Source: Robertmurraya korlensis NBRC 107688 (GTDB lineage: Bacteria; Bacillota; Bacilli; Bacillales; Cytobacillaceae). Taken from it: a stretch of 64,000 nt of DNA. The notes under the pieces were generated by a model. The model did not search any database and was not told the DNA's origin. It worked only from the letters and a program-made list of their open reading frames with translations. Below are positions 10,925 to 23,604 of this stretch, one piece after another. Position numbers and translations under genes: made by a program. The stretch covers positions 186,001-250,000 of the forward strand of contig NZ_BCVH01000002.1 in assembly GCF_001591645.1 (NCBI RefSeq), read 5' to 3'. Within the stretch, counting starts at the first letter, position 1. Every line of letters starts with the position of its first letter.

Positions 10925-10954
10925 TAGTATCTCCGTGACTGATAGGGAATAAAC
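10925..10954 (-). promoter_or_regulatory. Sigma-F-type promoter for lonB
   Basis: On the minus strand GTTTA (10954-10950), 15 bp, then GGAGATACTA (10934-10925). The -10 fits GGNNANAHTR at every defined position and the -35 fits GYWTA. It lies 37 bp upstream of the lonB start. Confidence 0.75.
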
Positions 10955-10983
10955 AAAGTTTGACGTATTTTACTATGATAGCC

Positions 10984-11016
10984 AAAAAGAACCGTAGCAT
11001 TTAGCTACGGCTCTTT
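10984..11016 (-). terminator. Terminator of clpX
   Basis: On the minus strand a 10-bp stem (AGAGCCGTAGC with GCTACGGTTCT, one G-T pair) with a 5-nt loop is followed by T5. It lies 6 bp after the clpX stop. Confidence 0.85.
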
Positions 11017-11022
11017 TATATT

Positions 11023-12288
11023 TTATGCAGATGTTTTGCGTTCTTCTTCAAGAATACTGCCATCTTTCAGCATTAATTTTGGTACACCGTTATCAACAAC
11101 GGTTTCTTTTGTTATGACGCACTTCGTAATATCTTCTCTAGAAGGAAGGTCAAACATTACGTCAAGCATAATTCCCTCAATGATGGAACGAAGTCCACGA
11201 GCACCCGTTTTACGTTCAATTGCTTTTTTCGCGATTTCCTTAAGAGCATCTTCTTCAAAATCTAGCTCTACATCGTCTAGTTCAAGCATTTTTTGATATT
11301 GTTTCACGAGAGCATTTTTCGGCTTTGTTAAAATCTCGATTAATGCATCTTCATCTAATGGCGCTAGACTTGCAATAACTGGAAGACGACCAATAAATTC
11401 AGGAATTAATCCGAAGCGTAAAAGATCCTCTGGTAATACCTTAGAAAGAAGATCTTTATCTTCAACTTCTTTCTTCTTCACATCTGAACCGAATCCAATC
11501 ACCTTTTGACCTAAACGTCTTTTAATAATTGGTTCAATCCCATCAAATGCTCCACCACAGATAAATAAAATGTTAGTAGTGTCAATTTGAATGAACTCTT
11601 GGTGCGGATGCTTTCTACCACCTTGAGGAGGTACACTCGCAACGGTTCCTTCAAGGATTTTTAATAGAGCTTGCTGAACTCCTTCACCAGATACATCTCT
11701 AGTGATGGAAGGATTTTCTGATTTACGAGCAATTTTATCAATTTCGTCGATATAAATAATTCCCTTTTCAGCCTTCTCAACATCATAGTCAGCAGCTTGA
11801 ATTAGCTTTAAAAGGATATTTTCAACATCTTCACCTACATAACCAGCTTCAGTAAGTGATGTTGCATCAGCGATAGCGAATGGAACATTTAAAATTCTAG
11901 CTAATGTTTGTGCAAGAAGCGTTTTCCCGCTACCTGTAGGTCCAATCATTGCTATATTACTTTTTGAAAGCTCGACTTCATCAATTTTGCTGTTCGAATT
12001 GATACGCTTGTAATGGTTGTAAACAGCAACCGATAAGTTCTTCTTTGCTTGGTCCTGACCGATTACATACTCATCTAAAATATCGCGGATTTCCTTTGGC
12101 TTCGGAACATCCTTAAATTCAACTTCCTCTTCAGTACCAAGCTCTTCTTCTACTATTTCAGTACATAACTCGATACACTCGTCACATATATACACACCTG
12201 GACCAGCAACCAGTTTTCGAACTTGGTCTTGTGTTTTACCACAGAAGGAACACTTTAATTGTCCTTTTTCATCATTAAATTTAAACAA
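11023..12288 (-). CDS. clpX: ATP-dependent Clp protease ATP-binding subunit ClpX
   Basis: AAA+ unfoldase that feeds substrates to ClpP. The start is most likely TTG at 12288, giving [25 protein letters not shown] lies 6 nt upstream and this is the family start; a GTG three codons earlier overlaps the ribosome site. The zinc-binding domain has C13, C16, C35 and C38. Walker A is GPTGSGKT, and the ClpP-docking loop is IGFGSD. It is 421 aa. clpX stands alone between two terminators. Confidence 0.97.
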   Translation of the reverse strand: MFKFNDEKGQLKCSFCGKTQDQVRKLVAGPGVYICDECIELCTEIVEEELGTEEEVEFKDVPKPKEIRDILDEYVIGQDQAKKNLSVAVYNHYKRINSNSKIDEVELSKSNIAMIGPTGSGKTLLAQTLARILNVPFAIADATSLTEAGYVGEDVENILLKLIQAADYDVEKAEKGIIYIDEIDKIARKSENPSITRDVSGEGVQQALLKILEGTVASVPPQGGRKHPHQEFIQIDTTNILFICGGAFDGIEPIIKRRLGQKVIGFGSDVKKKEVEDKDLLSKVLPEDLLRFGLIPEFIGRLPVIASLAPLDEDALIEILTKPKNALVKQYQKMLELDDVELDFEEDALKEIAKKAIERKTGARGLRSIIEGIMLDVMFDLPSREDITKCVITKETVVDNGVPKLMLKDGSILEEERKTSA

Positions 12289-12401
12289 TTTCTTCACCCC
12301 TTGAAAAGCGTCTAAAACACATTAATTGCTGCAGATATAAATGTTTTTTATCTTTACGTACACGGCTCTTTATTCAATTGTTATCAATAGTTATGTATTG
12401 C

Positions 12402-12410
12402 ATTGTATCA
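12402..12410 (-). promoter_or_regulatory. Extended -10 promoter candidate for clpX
   Basis: TGATACAAT on the minus strand is an extended -10 element about 115 bp upstream of clpX. No good -35 is visible. The rest of the 12.29-12.66 kb gap is AT-rich and shows no gene I can support. Confidence 0.35.
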
Positions 12411-12613
12411 CATTTACCAGGTGGACAGGAAATGATAACTCTTGAAAAAGAAAACATTTTCATATCTACAAAAGTAAATAAATATGTACTAGTTAATCTT
12501 AACCATATTTTCTAAAGTTAAATCGGAAGTTTTTACTAATTCTATAAAAACTCTTTTTCTGTATTAGTTATGTATATGTCATGCTAATTAAATTTATAAG
12601 TATGTAAATTGTA

Positions 12614-12646
12614 TAAAACAAGGCACGATTTACTCGCGCCTTGTTC
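12614..12646 (-). terminator. Terminator of tig
   Basis: On the minus strand AACAAGGCGCG pairs with CGTGCCTTGTT (one mismatch-type pair) and is followed by TTTTAT. It lies 18 bp after the tig stop. Confidence 0.75.
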
Positions 12647-12663
12647 ATTTTAAATGTTATGAT

Positions 12664-13947
12664 TTAAACCGTTTTGCTGTTTTCAACTAAGAATTCAACA
12701 GCTTTTCTTACTTTAAGATCTCCCTTAATTCCATCAAGGTTACCTAAAGCAGCTTTAATGTTATCAATAGTCATATTATACGTTTCAGCCATTTTATTTA
12801 ATTCTGCATCAACATCTTCTTCAGAAACTTCAAGATTTTCAGCAGCAGCAATCGCTTCAAGAGTAAGGCTTACACGTACACGCTTTTCGCCTTCTTCTTT
12901 CATTTGCTCACGTAAAGCATTCTCATCTTGTCCAGAGAACTGGAAGTATAATTCAAGGTTCATACCTTGCATTTGTAAACGTTGTTCGAATTCTTGCATC
13001 ATACGATCAACTTCTGTATCGATCATTACAGCAGGAAGATCAATCTCAGCATTTGCAGCTGCCTTATCAACTACTGAATCACGTACGTGATGCTCCGCTT
13101 CATGCTTTTTAGAATCTACTAAACGATTCTTAATCTTTTCTTTTAACGCATCAAGTGTTTCAACTTCTTCATCAACATCTTTTGCGAACTCGTCATCAAG
13201 TGTAGGAAGTTCTTTCCCTTTTACTTCATGAATTTTCACTTTGAATACTGCAGGCTTTCCAGCTAATTCAGTTGCATGGTACTCTTCTGGGAAATTAACT
13301 TCAACTTCTTTTTCTTCTCCAGTAGCTAGACCAACTAATTGATCTTCAAAACCAGGAATAAATTGACCTGAACCTAACTCAAGTGAGTAATTTTCAGCTT
13401 TTCCACCTTCAAAAGCTTCACCATCAACGAAACCTTCGAAGTCCATTACAACTGTATCTCCATTTTCAGCTTTGCCTTCTTCTTTTACAACAAGCTCAGC
13501 TTGACGCTCTTGAAGAGTTTTTAACTCGTTAGCAACATCTTCATCAGTTACTTCTGTTTCAACCTTTTCTACTTCAAGTCCCTTGTACTCGCCAAGCTTC
13601 ACTTCAGGCTTAACTGTAACAGTTGCCTTAAAGATAAAGCTCTTGCCTTTTTCGATTTGCTCTACATCGATTTCAGGGCGATCAACTGGATCAATACCTG
13701 ATTCTTCAATTGCGTTTGCATATGCTTCAGGAAGAAGAATATCGATTGCATCTTGATATAAAGATTCAATTCCAAAGCGTTTTTCAAACATTGCACGAGG
13801 CATTTTTCCTTTACGGAAACCAGGTACATTTACCTTTGTTACTACTTTTTTGAATGCAGCGTCTAATCCTTCATTAACCTTTGCTGCATCTACTTCAACT
13901 GTAAGAACCCCTTGGTTCCCTTCTAGTTTTTCAAACTTCACAGACAT
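12664..13947 (-). CDS. tig: Trigger factor, ribosome-associated chaperone and peptidyl-prolyl isomerase
   Basis: Trigger factor binds ribosomal protein L23 at the exit tunnel. The ribosome-binding signature GFRKGKMPR is at about residue 43. The FKBP-type isomerase domain follows ([21 protein letters not shown], then [17 protein letters not shown]), then the helical C-terminal domain. 427 aa is normal for the family. GGAGGG precedes the ATG. It has its own promoter and terminator. Confidence 0.97.
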   Translation of the reverse strand: MSVKFEKLEGNQGVLTVEVDAAKVNEGLDAAFKKVVTKVNVPGFRKGKMPRAMFEKRFGIESLYQDAIDILLPEAYANAIEESGIDPVDRPEIDVEQIEKGKSFIFKATVTVKPEVKLGEYKGLEVEKVETEVTDEDVANELKTLQERQAELVVKEEGKAENGDTVVMDFEGFVDGEAFEGGKAENYSLELGSGQFIPGFEDQLVGLATGEEKEVEVNFPEEYHATELAGKPAVFKVKIHEVKGKELPTLDDEFAKDVDEEVETLDALKEKIKNRLVDSKKHEAEHHVRDSVVDKAAANAEIDLPAVMIDTEVDRMMQEFEQRLQMQGMNLELYFQFSGQDENALREQMKEEGEKRVRVSLTLEAIAAAENLEVSEEDVDAELNKMAETYNMTIDNIKAALGNLDGIKGDLKVRKAVEFLVENSKTV

Positions 13948-14045
13948 ACAAACTTTCCCTCCAAAATCTATTTACATTTTCATTCGTTACTAATTTAGAT
14001 GAATATGTAAGCTTGTTTTTAATATACAGTTATTACAACCACTAC

Positions 14046-14073
14046 ATTATAACATAGGTTGCAATCGTTTCAA
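14046..14073 (-). promoter_or_regulatory. Sigma-A promoter for tig
   Basis: On the minus strand TTGAAA (14073-14068), 16 bp, TATAAT (14051-14046), preceded by TG one base upstream (extended -10). It lies about 100 bp before tig. Confidence 0.75.
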
Positions 14074-14082
14074 CATCCTAGA

Positions 14083-15120
14083 CTAAATAATAGGATAAGA
14101 AAATTCTTCAATTTCTTGAATATACCGTAATAAAGTCTCAATATCTAGTTCAGATGTATGATAAACCTTACTCATTTGATCGATTGAATAGTCCTGAGCA
14201 AAAAACATCAGAACCAATATATGATAGGCAGCAGCAAGTGCTCTCGTATCATCCGTAGGGTAATGAAACGGATACAAAATAAACAGATGGCGGTCTATTA
14301 AACTGATCGCTTGCTCCAATAGTGTGGGATTCTCTTGTTCTAGTTGATCGGCTAAAATCTTTGAGATCTCAAGCTTTTGTTGATGATCTCTTAAATCATA
14401 GAGATCTTTAGGGATTACAGCCATAGAAGAGTTTAGCTTCGTTACTGTTACTTGTTCATGATATTGATGTTCTTTAAGTACATGTAAGAGCATGGTTTTA
14501 ATAAAAGGTTGGCCTTGATTAGACTGAAGATAACTGAATATTTCCTCCAATACAGGTTGAATATTTTGATAAGCAAGGTTTCCGACTTGTAACAGCAGCT
14601 CCTTTTCGTCCTTTGGATGGAAAAGATTTAGTGATTGTGGAGCCATCTGCTTGCTTTCCTTTTCATATTCAGTTTCGTTTAACTGTTCTTCTACTGCATC
14701 AACCATCCTTCTACTAAAATCCAGCAATCTTCTGAAATGTTCGTATTTCTCCACTGGAACTTCAGGTTCCTCTAATAGAACTTCTATTGTATGTACGACA
14801 CGATTATACTCTTGTAGCTGAACTAGAACCATAATGAGCATATCAACCGTTTGAAAATACTCACCAATTCCTATTCTTAACATTTCTTCTGTATATTCCT
14901 TTGCTTTTTCTAATGCTCCCGATTCATAATAAGCCAACACTAAAGCAAACCAAATATCACTGTTTTCTGAATCGAGTTCTTTTGCTTCTTCAAAATAAGG
15001 TATCGCTTCCCTAAATTGCTTTTTTTCAATAAAGTCCAACCCTTTTTCAAAAAGCCTTTTTTCTATGTTGGGAAAAAAAACTACGTTTCCGTCCTTGCGC
15101 ATCCGTTCCCTTTTTTTCAT
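14083..15120 (-). CDS. ysoA: Tetratricopeptide-repeat protein (YsoA-like)
   Basis: This soluble 345-aa protein has two recognisable TPR units near the N terminus: LFEKGLDFIEKKQFREAIPY, then NSDIWFALVLAYYESGALEKA. A helical remainder has a DUF-like C-terminal half (LEISKILADQLEQENPTLLEQ). It matches B. subtilis YsoA in size and position between leuD and tig. The function is unknown; TPR proteins usually mediate protein contacts. A GGGG ribosome site is 8 nt from the ATG. Confidence 0.75.
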   Translation of the reverse strand: MKKRERMRKDGNVVFFPNIEKRLFEKGLDFIEKKQFREAIPYFEEAKELDSENSDIWFALVLAYYESGALEKAKEYTEEMLRIGIGEYFQTVDMLIMVLVQLQEYNRVVHTIEVLLEEPEVPVEKYEHFRRLLDFSRRMVDAVEEQLNETEYEKESKQMAPQSLNLFHPKDEKELLLQVGNLAYQNIQPVLEEIFSYLQSNQGQPFIKTMLLHVLKEHQYHEQVTVTKLNSSMAVIPKDLYDLRDHQQKLEISKILADQLEQENPTLLEQAISLIDRHLFILYPFHYPTDDTRALAAAYHILVLMFFAQDYSIDQMSKVYHTSELDIETLLRYIQEIEEFSYPII

Positions 15121-15176
15121 CTACCATACCCCTTATTCTTAACCTGAGGTAAGTTTAGCAGAATCTCATATAAAAA

Positions 15177-15208
15177 CAAAATAAAACAGCCACAGCGAAT
15201 GCTGTGGC
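15177..15208 (-). terminator. Terminator of the ilv-leu cluster, after leuD
   Basis: A perfect 8-bp stem GCCACAGC/GCTGTGGC with a 4-nt loop is followed on the minus strand by TGTTTTATTTT. It lies right after the leuD stop. Confidence 0.85.
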
Positions 15209-15214
15209 CATTTG

Positions 15215-15805
15215 TTACCTTGTTAACAGTGCTCTATTCTTTTCATAGGTACCGATTTGCTCATCTAATTGAAGGGTGATTTCAATCTCATCCCAACCAT
15301 TTATTAACATTTTCTTCCAGTAAGAAGAAATAGTGAAAGTCTCTGATAGACCCTCTTCATCACTTAATGTCTGGTTTTCTAAATCAATCTTTAATTTATA
15401 GTTTGGCTTTTTCCCTTTTTCTAATAACACCTTTACTTTCTCTTCTTCTAATGCAATGGGAAGCATACCGTTTTTCAAACAGTTTTGATGAAAGATATCA
15501 GCAAAGGATGGAGCGATAACTACTTTAAAACCATAATCTGAAAGAGCCCAAGGAGCATGCTCCCTTGATGACCCACATCCAAAGTTTTCATTTGCAATTA
15601 GAATGGAGGCACCCTTCTTTGCAGGATGGTTTAATTCAAACTCAGGATTTTCTGAGCCATCGCTGTTATATCTCCAGTCGAAAAATAAGTATTTTCCAAA
15701 TCCAGTTTTTTCAATTCTTTTTAAAAATTGCTTTGGGATAATTTGATCCGTATCTACATGTGCACGATCTAGTGCTACCGCTTCGCCTTCAAAAATAGTA
15801 AACAT
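15215..15805 (-). CDS. leuD: 3-isopropylmalate dehydratase small subunit
   Basis: LeuD is the swivel-domain subunit that pairs with LeuC to isomerise 2-isopropylmalate. The motif FGCGSSREHAPWAL near residue 75 is the family hallmark, as is HVDTDQIIPKQFLK near residue 20. 196 aa is normal. GGGGGAGGG precedes the ATG. It follows leuC by 15 bp and ends the operon. Confidence 0.97.
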   Translation of the reverse strand: MFTIFEGEAVALDRAHVDTDQIIPKQFLKRIEKTGFGKYLFFDWRYNSDGSENPEFELNHPAKKGASILIANENFGCGSSREHAPWALSDYGFKVVIAPSFADIFHQNCLKNGMLPIALEEEKVKVLLEKGKKPNYKLKIDLENQTLSDEEGLSETFTISSYWKKMLINGWDEIEITLQLDEQIGTYEKNRALLTR

Positions 15806-15820
15806 TATTTTCCCTCCCCC

Positions 15821-17236
15821 TTATCGTACTTCTACAGGAGTTACTTTTCTAATATCAACAAAATGACCGTGTAACGCAGCTGCTGCAGCCATTGCTGGAC
15901 TAACTAGGTGAGTTCGAGCTCCTGCCCCTTGTCTACCTTCAAAGTTACGATTAGAAGTAGATGCGCAGTGCTCTCCAGAAGGAACAACGTCATCGTTCAT
16001 GCTTAAGCACATACTACATCCAGATTCTCTCCACTCAAACCCTGCATCAATAAAGATTTGATGTAAACCTTCCTCTTCAGCTCTTTGCTTGACTCCTTGA
16101 GATCCTGGAACGACTAGTGCACGTACACTCGGGTGTACCTTCTGTCCTTTAACAACCTCTGCCGCCTTACGAATATCTTCAATTCTTGAATTTGTACAAG
16201 ATCCAATAAAGACATGCTGAATTTTAATATCTTCGATTTTTTGCCCTTGATTTAGTCCCATATACTGTAATGCTCTTTCAAGTGAGCTCTTCTCAATTTC
16301 CGTTTGGTAATCCTCTACTGTTGGAATAGAATCTTCTATTTTAGCTGTCATTGCTGGATTTGTACCCCAGCTAACCATCGGTGAAATATCAGAACCATCT
16401 ATTACGATTTCTCGATCATATTTTGCATCGTGATCAGATGTAAAAGCACTCCAATGCTCTACGTATCTATCAAACTCTTCTTTTGACGGAGCGAATTTTC
16501 TACCTTTTAGATAAGAGAATGTCGTTTCATCCGGAGCTACTAACCCTGCTCTCGCTCCACCTTCAATTGACATATTACAAATGGTCATTCTTTCTTCCAT
16601 TGAGAGACTTTCAATTACTTCTCCACAATACTCAATAACGTATCCTGTTCCAAACTGAACTCCATATTTTGAAAGGACATAAAGAATAACATCCTTCGCT
16701 GTAACTCCGCTTGAAAGTTTTCCGTTAATTTCTAGCCTTAAAGTTTTCGGCTTTGATTGCCAAAGAGTTTGTGTAGCAAGAACATGCTCCACTTCGCTTG
16801 TACCAATTCCAAATGCTAATGCACCAAACGCACCATGTGTGGAAGTATGACTATCTCCACAAACAATTGTCATCCCAGGCTGAGTTAACCCTAGCTCTGG
16901 ACCGATAACATGGACGATCCCTTGGTCAGGGCTATCTAAGTCAGCTAAAGGAACACCAAATTCATGACAATTTTTTTCAAGTGTCGTCATTTGATTCTTT
17001 GCCACCGCATCATTAATTTGTTTTCTATTTATGGTTGGAACATTGTGATCCATCGTAGCAAAAGTTCGATCCGGTCTGCGAACCTTTCTATCTTTCATTC
17101 TTAGTCCTGAAAATGCTTGCGGAGAAGTGACTTCATGAACTAAATGTAAATCAATGTAGAGTAAATCTGGTTTCCCTTCTTCTTTCTGTACAACATGGTA
17201 ATCCCAAATTTTTTCAATAATTGATTTTCCCATCAT
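15821..17236 (-). CDS. leuC: 3-isopropylmalate dehydratase large subunit
   Basis: Aconitase-family [4Fe-4S] dehydratase of leucine synthesis. The cluster ligands are visible in [13 protein letters not shown] and [11 protein letters not shown]. 471 aa is normal. Two adjacent ATG codons (17236 and 17233) follow GGAGGG by 4 and 7 nt, so the start is uncertain by one codon. It lies between leuB and leuD. Confidence 0.97.
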   Translation of the reverse strand: MMGKSIIEKIWDYHVVQKEEGKPDLLYIDLHLVHEVTSPQAFSGLRMKDRKVRRPDRTFATMDHNVPTINRKQINDAVAKNQMTTLEKNCHEFGVPLADLDSPDQGIVHVIGPELGLTQPGMTIVCGDSHTSTHGAFGALAFGIGTSEVEHVLATQTLWQSKPKTLRLEINGKLSSGVTAKDVILYVLSKYGVQFGTGYVIEYCGEVIESLSMEERMTICNMSIEGGARAGLVAPDETTFSYLKGRKFAPSKEEFDRYVEHWSAFTSDHDAKYDREIVIDGSDISPMVSWGTNPAMTAKIEDSIPTVEDYQTEIEKSSLERALQYMGLNQGQKIEDIKIQHVFIGSCTNSRIEDIRKAAEVVKGQKVHPSVRALVVPGSQGVKQRAEEEGLHQIFIDAGFEWRESGCSMCLSMNDDVVPSGEHCASTSNRNFEGRQGAGARTHLVSPAMAAAAALHGHFVDIRKVTPVEVR

Positions 17237-17257
17237 TTTACCCTCCTTTTTAAAAGA

Positions 17258-17280
17258 GACACGGCACTAGAGGCCGTGTC
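17258..17280 (-). other. Intercistronic hairpin between leuB and leuC
   Basis: A perfect 8-bp stem GACACGGC/GCCGTGTC with a 7-nt loop is followed on the minus strand by TCTTTTAAAAA and then the leuC ribosome site. It may be a partial terminator or an mRNA-processing/stabilising element. Confidence 0.6.
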
Positions 17281-17307
17281 GTTTAGATATTCATTGTTAG
17301 CCAGAAT

Positions 17308-18420
17308 TTATGCGTAGGCACCCATAATGCTAGAGATCGTTTCATGGCCTAAAATACATGCCTTAACTTCAGCAACCATTTCAGACGTAGACACTGCTCT
17401 TTTTCCTTCTGATAAAATATCTTTTGTACGCAATCCAGCATTCAATACTTCATCCACCGCTTTTTCAACAGCCGCTGCTTCTGCTTCTAACCCAAACGAT
17501 ACTCGAAGCATCATTGCTGCTGATAAAATAGCCGCTAAAGGATTCGCAATGTTTTTGCCTTCAATATCAGGTGCAGACCCGTGAATTGGTTCGTATAAGT
17601 AAGGACCATTTTCAGATAAACTAGCTGATGGAAGCATTCCTAAAGATCCCGTTAATACAGAAGCCTCATCGCTCAAAATATCCCCAAATAAATTCTCAGT
17701 AACAACAACATCAAAACTTTTTGGATTTTTAATTAACTGCATGGCTGCATTATCTACAAGCATGTGGTCAAGATTGACCTCTGGATAGCGTTTTGACACT
17801 TCCTCTGCGACTTCTCTCCACATTCTGCTTGATTCTAATACATTTGCTTTATCAACAGAAGTAACTTTTTTTCCTCGTTTGTCAGCAAGTTGGAAGGCTA
17901 ATTCAATTACCCTAACCATTTCTTCACGTTTATAAAAAAGAGTATCTACCACTGCCTCTTTTTCATCAACTGTGCGACGCTCACTCGGCTTACCGAAATA
18001 CAATCCACCCGTTAATTCACGAACCATTAACATATCCACATCTTGAATAATTTCTTTACGAAGGGGTGATGAATCAGCTAGACTCGCATAAAAAGTAGTC
18101 GGGCGCAAGTTCGCATAAAGGTCAAGTTCTTTACGAATTTTAAGTAATCCTCTCTCTGGACGGAGATGTACCGGTAATACATCATACTTAGGTCCCCCGA
18201 CGGCACCCAAAAGTACTGCATCACTTTGCTTACAAAGTGCAACGGTCTCATCAGGAAGCGGGCTCCCTGTTACTTCATACGCTACTCCACCAATATGTCC
18301 ATACGTAAATTCAAACTGATGACCAAATCTATCACCAATAGCCTGCAGTACATCCACCGCACCTTTAGTAACTTCTTTGCCAATTCCGTCTCCGGGTAGC
18401 ACTGCAATCTGCTTCTTCAT
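17308..18420 (-). CDS. leuB: 3-isopropylmalate dehydrogenase
   Basis: LeuB oxidatively decarboxylates 3-isopropylmalate with NAD. N-terminal PGDGIGKEV, substrate-binding LRPERGLLKIRKEL and the metal/NAD region TENLFGDILSDEASVLTGSLGMLPSA are all present. So is the C-terminal HGSAPDIEGKNIANPLA. 370 aa is typical. GGAGGGG precedes the ATG. It sits between leuA and leuC. Confidence 0.97.
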   Translation of the reverse strand: MKKQIAVLPGDGIGKEVTKGAVDVLQAIGDRFGHQFEFTYGHIGGVAYEVTGSPLPDETVALCKQSDAVLLGAVGGPKYDVLPVHLRPERGLLKIRKELDLYANLRPTTFYASLADSSPLRKEIIQDVDMLMVRELTGGLYFGKPSERRTVDEKEAVVDTLFYKREEMVRVIELAFQLADKRGKKVTSVDKANVLESSRMWREVAEEVSKRYPEVNLDHMLVDNAAMQLIKNPKSFDVVVTENLFGDILSDEASVLTGSLGMLPSASLSENGPYLYEPIHGSAPDIEGKNIANPLAAILSAAMMLRVSFGLEAEAAAVEKAVDEVLNAGLRTKDILSEGKRAVSTSEMVAEVKACILGHETISSIMGAYA

Positions 18421-18451
18421 CTTGTTTCCCCTCCATTAAAATTTCCATTTA

Positions 18452-20999
<2,548 letters not shown>

Positions 21000-21021
21000 T
21001 CATTAGTAAGTTTTTTAGTTT

Positions 21022-21540
21022 TTAGACGATTGAATATGGTTTTATCGCTTGAGAAGGCTTTTGAGTCCCTCTTAGGAAAGCGGTTGTCCCTGTTCTTGCT
21101 AATTCTTTGATGCCATATGGTTTGATTAATTCGATAAACGCTTCGATTTTATCTGACTCGCCAGTTAGTTGAATCACTAGGCTGTCTTTACTTACATCTA
21201 TGACCGATGCTCGAAACGGCTGAATTAAGGAATAAATCTCATTTCTTGTCGAGGAGTTTGATACCACTTTTATTAGTGCTAGTTCTCTTGCGACGATGGA
21301 TTGCTCAGTGATATCCATTACCTTTATAACATCGATTTGCTTGTTTAATTGCTTCGTAATTTGTTCTAGTACACCGATATTCTCAACGTGTACAACACAA
21401 GTGATGCGTGACATTCCTTCCTGCTCGGAATATCCTACTGAAATGCTTTCGATGTTATAATTCCTCTTTGAAAAGAGATTAGTAATACGATTTAGTACCC
21501 CTGGGCGGTTCATAACTGTTAAAGTAATTATTCTTTTCAT
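21022..21540 (-). CDS. ilvH: Acetolactate synthase small (regulatory) subunit
   Basis: The ACT domain at the N terminus ([28 protein letters not shown]) senses valine. A C-terminal domain activates the IlvB catalytic subunit. 172 aa is standard. The ATG overlaps the ilvB stop as ATGA, the usual coupling of these subunits. Confidence 0.96.
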   Translation of the reverse strand: MKRIITLTVMNRPGVLNRITNLFSKRNYNIESISVGYSEQEGMSRITCVVHVENIGVLEQITKQLNKQIDVIKVMDITEQSIVARELALIKVVSNSSTRNEIYSLIQPFRASVIDVSKDSLVIQLTGESDKIEAFIELIKPYGIKELARTGTTAFLRGTQKPSQAIKPYSIV

Positions 21541-23252
21541 GGTTTCACACCTACCATCTCGTGATGTCCTTTACCAGGAGCAATCATTGGATAAACATTT
21601 TCGTCTGGATCAATGCGAATGTCTAGTAACACTGGCTCATTATTTGTTAATACTTCATTAAATATGGATTCAGCCTGTGCCTCATCTTCAATTACATATC
21701 CTTTAATTCCATAGGCATCCGCTAATTTTACAAAATCAGGCTGACTAGAGAATTTACTGTGGGAGAAACGAGATTCATAGAATATTTCTTGCCACTGTCT
21801 TACCATTCCTAAAGACGAGTTGTTAAGAATAATAATCTTAATAGGAAGATTTTGTTCTCTAATAACAGCCAATTCCTGCGTACACATTTGGAATCCTCCA
21901 TCACCAGAGATGGACAAAACAATTGAATCCGGTGAGGCTAATTGTGCGCCAATACTTGCAGGTAATCCAAAGCCCATTGTGCCGAGTCCACCTGAAGTTA
22001 CCCAACGATTCGCCTTAGAAAACTTATAATATTGTGCTGCCCACATCTGATGCTGGCCAACATCTGTTACTACTACAGCTTCACCTTTTGTTTTTTCATA
22101 AAGCATTTCCATCACTTTTTGAGGCTTTAAGCGACCATCTTCTTTATAGAAGAATGGATATTCTGCCTTCCAAGCATTAAGCGTGTCCATCCATTCCTGA
22201 TGAACCGGAGGCTTGCCTTCTTGAGCGATAAGCTGTTTTAATGCTTCTTTTGCATCTGCTACAACCGGGATATGAGTTTGAACATTTTTCCCAATTTCTG
22301 CTGGATCAATATCAATATGAGCAACGGTTGCATTTGGAGCAAAATGCTGTAGGTTTCCTGTTAAGCGGTCATCAAATCTTGCTCCAATATTGATAAGTAA
22401 ATCAGCTTCATACAGTGCCATATTGGCTGTGTAGCATCCATGCATACCTGCGAGTCCTACAAATAAAGGATGTTCAGCAGGGAACCCTCCAAGTCCTAGC
22501 AGCGTGTGTACAACTGGAAGATTTTGTTGCTCCGCATATTGCTTCAACTCTTCGTAAGCTTCTGCAAAAAGAATCCCTGCACCTGCTAAGATGACTGGCT
22601 TCTTTGCTCTACTTACCGCTTCTGTTAGCTTTCTAATCTGTAGATAATTTGGCTGAACGGTTGGTTGGTAGCCTGGAAGAACAATTTCTTGCTCCTCAGG
22701 AACTTTTGCCGTACCAGCTGCAATATCTTTAGGTATATCGATTAATACTGGCCCTGGGCGTCCGCTTGTCGCAACGTAGAATGCTTCTTTAACAATTCTA
22801 GGAATATCTTCAATACTACGAACCTGATAATTATATTTGGTTATGGGAGTCGTAATTCCCAGTATATCTGCCTCTTGGAAAGCATCTGTACCGATGACCC
22901 CTGTTGCCACCTGACCTGTAAAGACTATTAATGGTAAGGAGTCCATCATCGCATCAGCTAATCCAGTTATAATGTTTGTTGCACCTGGACCTGATGTCGC
23001 TATTACAACACCCGGTTTTCCTGTTACTCGAGAATAACCTTCTGCTGCATGAATTCCACCTTGTTCATGGCGAGGGAGTATGTGTAGAATCTTAGAATCA
23101 TAGAGCTTATCGTATATTGGTAGAACTGCTCCACCAGGATATCCAAATATTACCTCTACCTGCTCCTTCTTTAGCGCTTCAAGCATTAATTCTGCACCAC
23201 TAATCGGTTCGTTTTCAGCCTTCATTTTCGTAAAGGCAGTTTCTTGCAACAT
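21537..23252 (-). CDS. ilvB: Acetolactate synthase large (catalytic) subunit
   Basis: A TPP-dependent enzyme that makes acetolactate and acetohydroxybutyrate. The N-terminal [12 protein letters not shown] and the glutamate-bearing [18 protein letters not shown] are visible. The TPP/Mg motif begins [12 protein letters not shown] and ends NNSSLGMV. 571 aa. GGGAGGG is 7 nt before the ATG. It is the first gene controlled by the T-box leader just upstream. Confidence 0.97.
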   Translation of the reverse strand: MLQETAFTKMKAENEPISGAELMLEALKKEQVEVIFGYPGGAVLPIYDKLYDSKILHILPRHEQGGIHAAEGYSRVTGKPGVVIATSGPGATNIITGLADAMMDSLPLIVFTGQVATGVIGTDAFQEADILGITTPITKYNYQVRSIEDIPRIVKEAFYVATSGRPGPVLIDIPKDIAAGTAKVPEEQEIVLPGYQPTVQPNYLQIRKLTEAVSRAKKPVILAGAGILFAEAYEELKQYAEQQNLPVVHTLLGLGGFPAEHPLFVGLAGMHGCYTANMALYEADLLINIGARFDDRLTGNLQHFAPNATVAHIDIDPAEIGKNVQTHIPVVADAKEALKQLIAQEGKPPVHQEWMDTLNAWKAEYPFFYKEDGRLKPQKVMEMLYEKTKGEAVVVTDVGQHQMWAAQYYKFSKANRWVTSGGLGTMGFGLPASIGAQLASPDSIVLSISGDGGFQMCTQELAVIREQNLPIKIIILNNSSLGMVRQWQEIFYESRFSHSKFSSQPDFVKLADAYGIKGYVIEDEAQAESIFNEVLTNNEPVLLDIRIDPDENVYPMIAPGKGHHEMVGVKP

Positions 23253-23307
23253 TTGTTGACCCTCCCTATTTCAAATCTTGTTAGATTTTCTAACAAATTA
23301 ACATTAT

Positions 23308-23597
23308 AAAAAGCCTCCCCATCCCCTACTTTGCCTACTACACCCTAGGCTAAAGGGATGGAAAGGCTTGAGAAACCTATCCACGGTACCACCCTTGTTC
23401 ACGCATATGCGTGCGCTCATGATCACTATTGGATCGTTTTGATAACGAGTGTCTACCACTCGACTGCCTTTACTGTAATTTTTCAAGACAGTGCTCAAAG
23501 GTGAGTTCACTTCATGTCATTTCCACCGGCTTCCAGCTACCCCGGCTCTCTGTAGGAATGTTTCATGAAACTACTTATCCTTATCAACGCTTTTCCC
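23308..23597 (-). promoter_or_regulatory. T-box leader (leucine specifier) upstream of ilvB
   Basis: On the minus strand AGGGTGGTACCGTGG (23395-23381) is the canonical T-box. Upstream, GTGAACTCACCTTTGAG fits a Stem I specifier loop with CTC (Leu) at 23505-23503. Downstream, AAGCCTTTCCATCCC pairs with GGGATGGGGAGGCTT, ending in T5, as the terminator. Uncharged tRNA-Leu would favour the antiterminator. The leader begins directly after the ilvE stop codon. Confidence 0.93.
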
Positions 23598-23604
23598 TAT
23601 TTAC

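Noticed and set aside
12528-12552. AGTTTTTA/TAAAAACT hairpin in the tig-clpX gap as an RNA element
   Set aside because: A/T-only stem with a 9-nt loop in AT-rich DNA; too weak to call without expression data.
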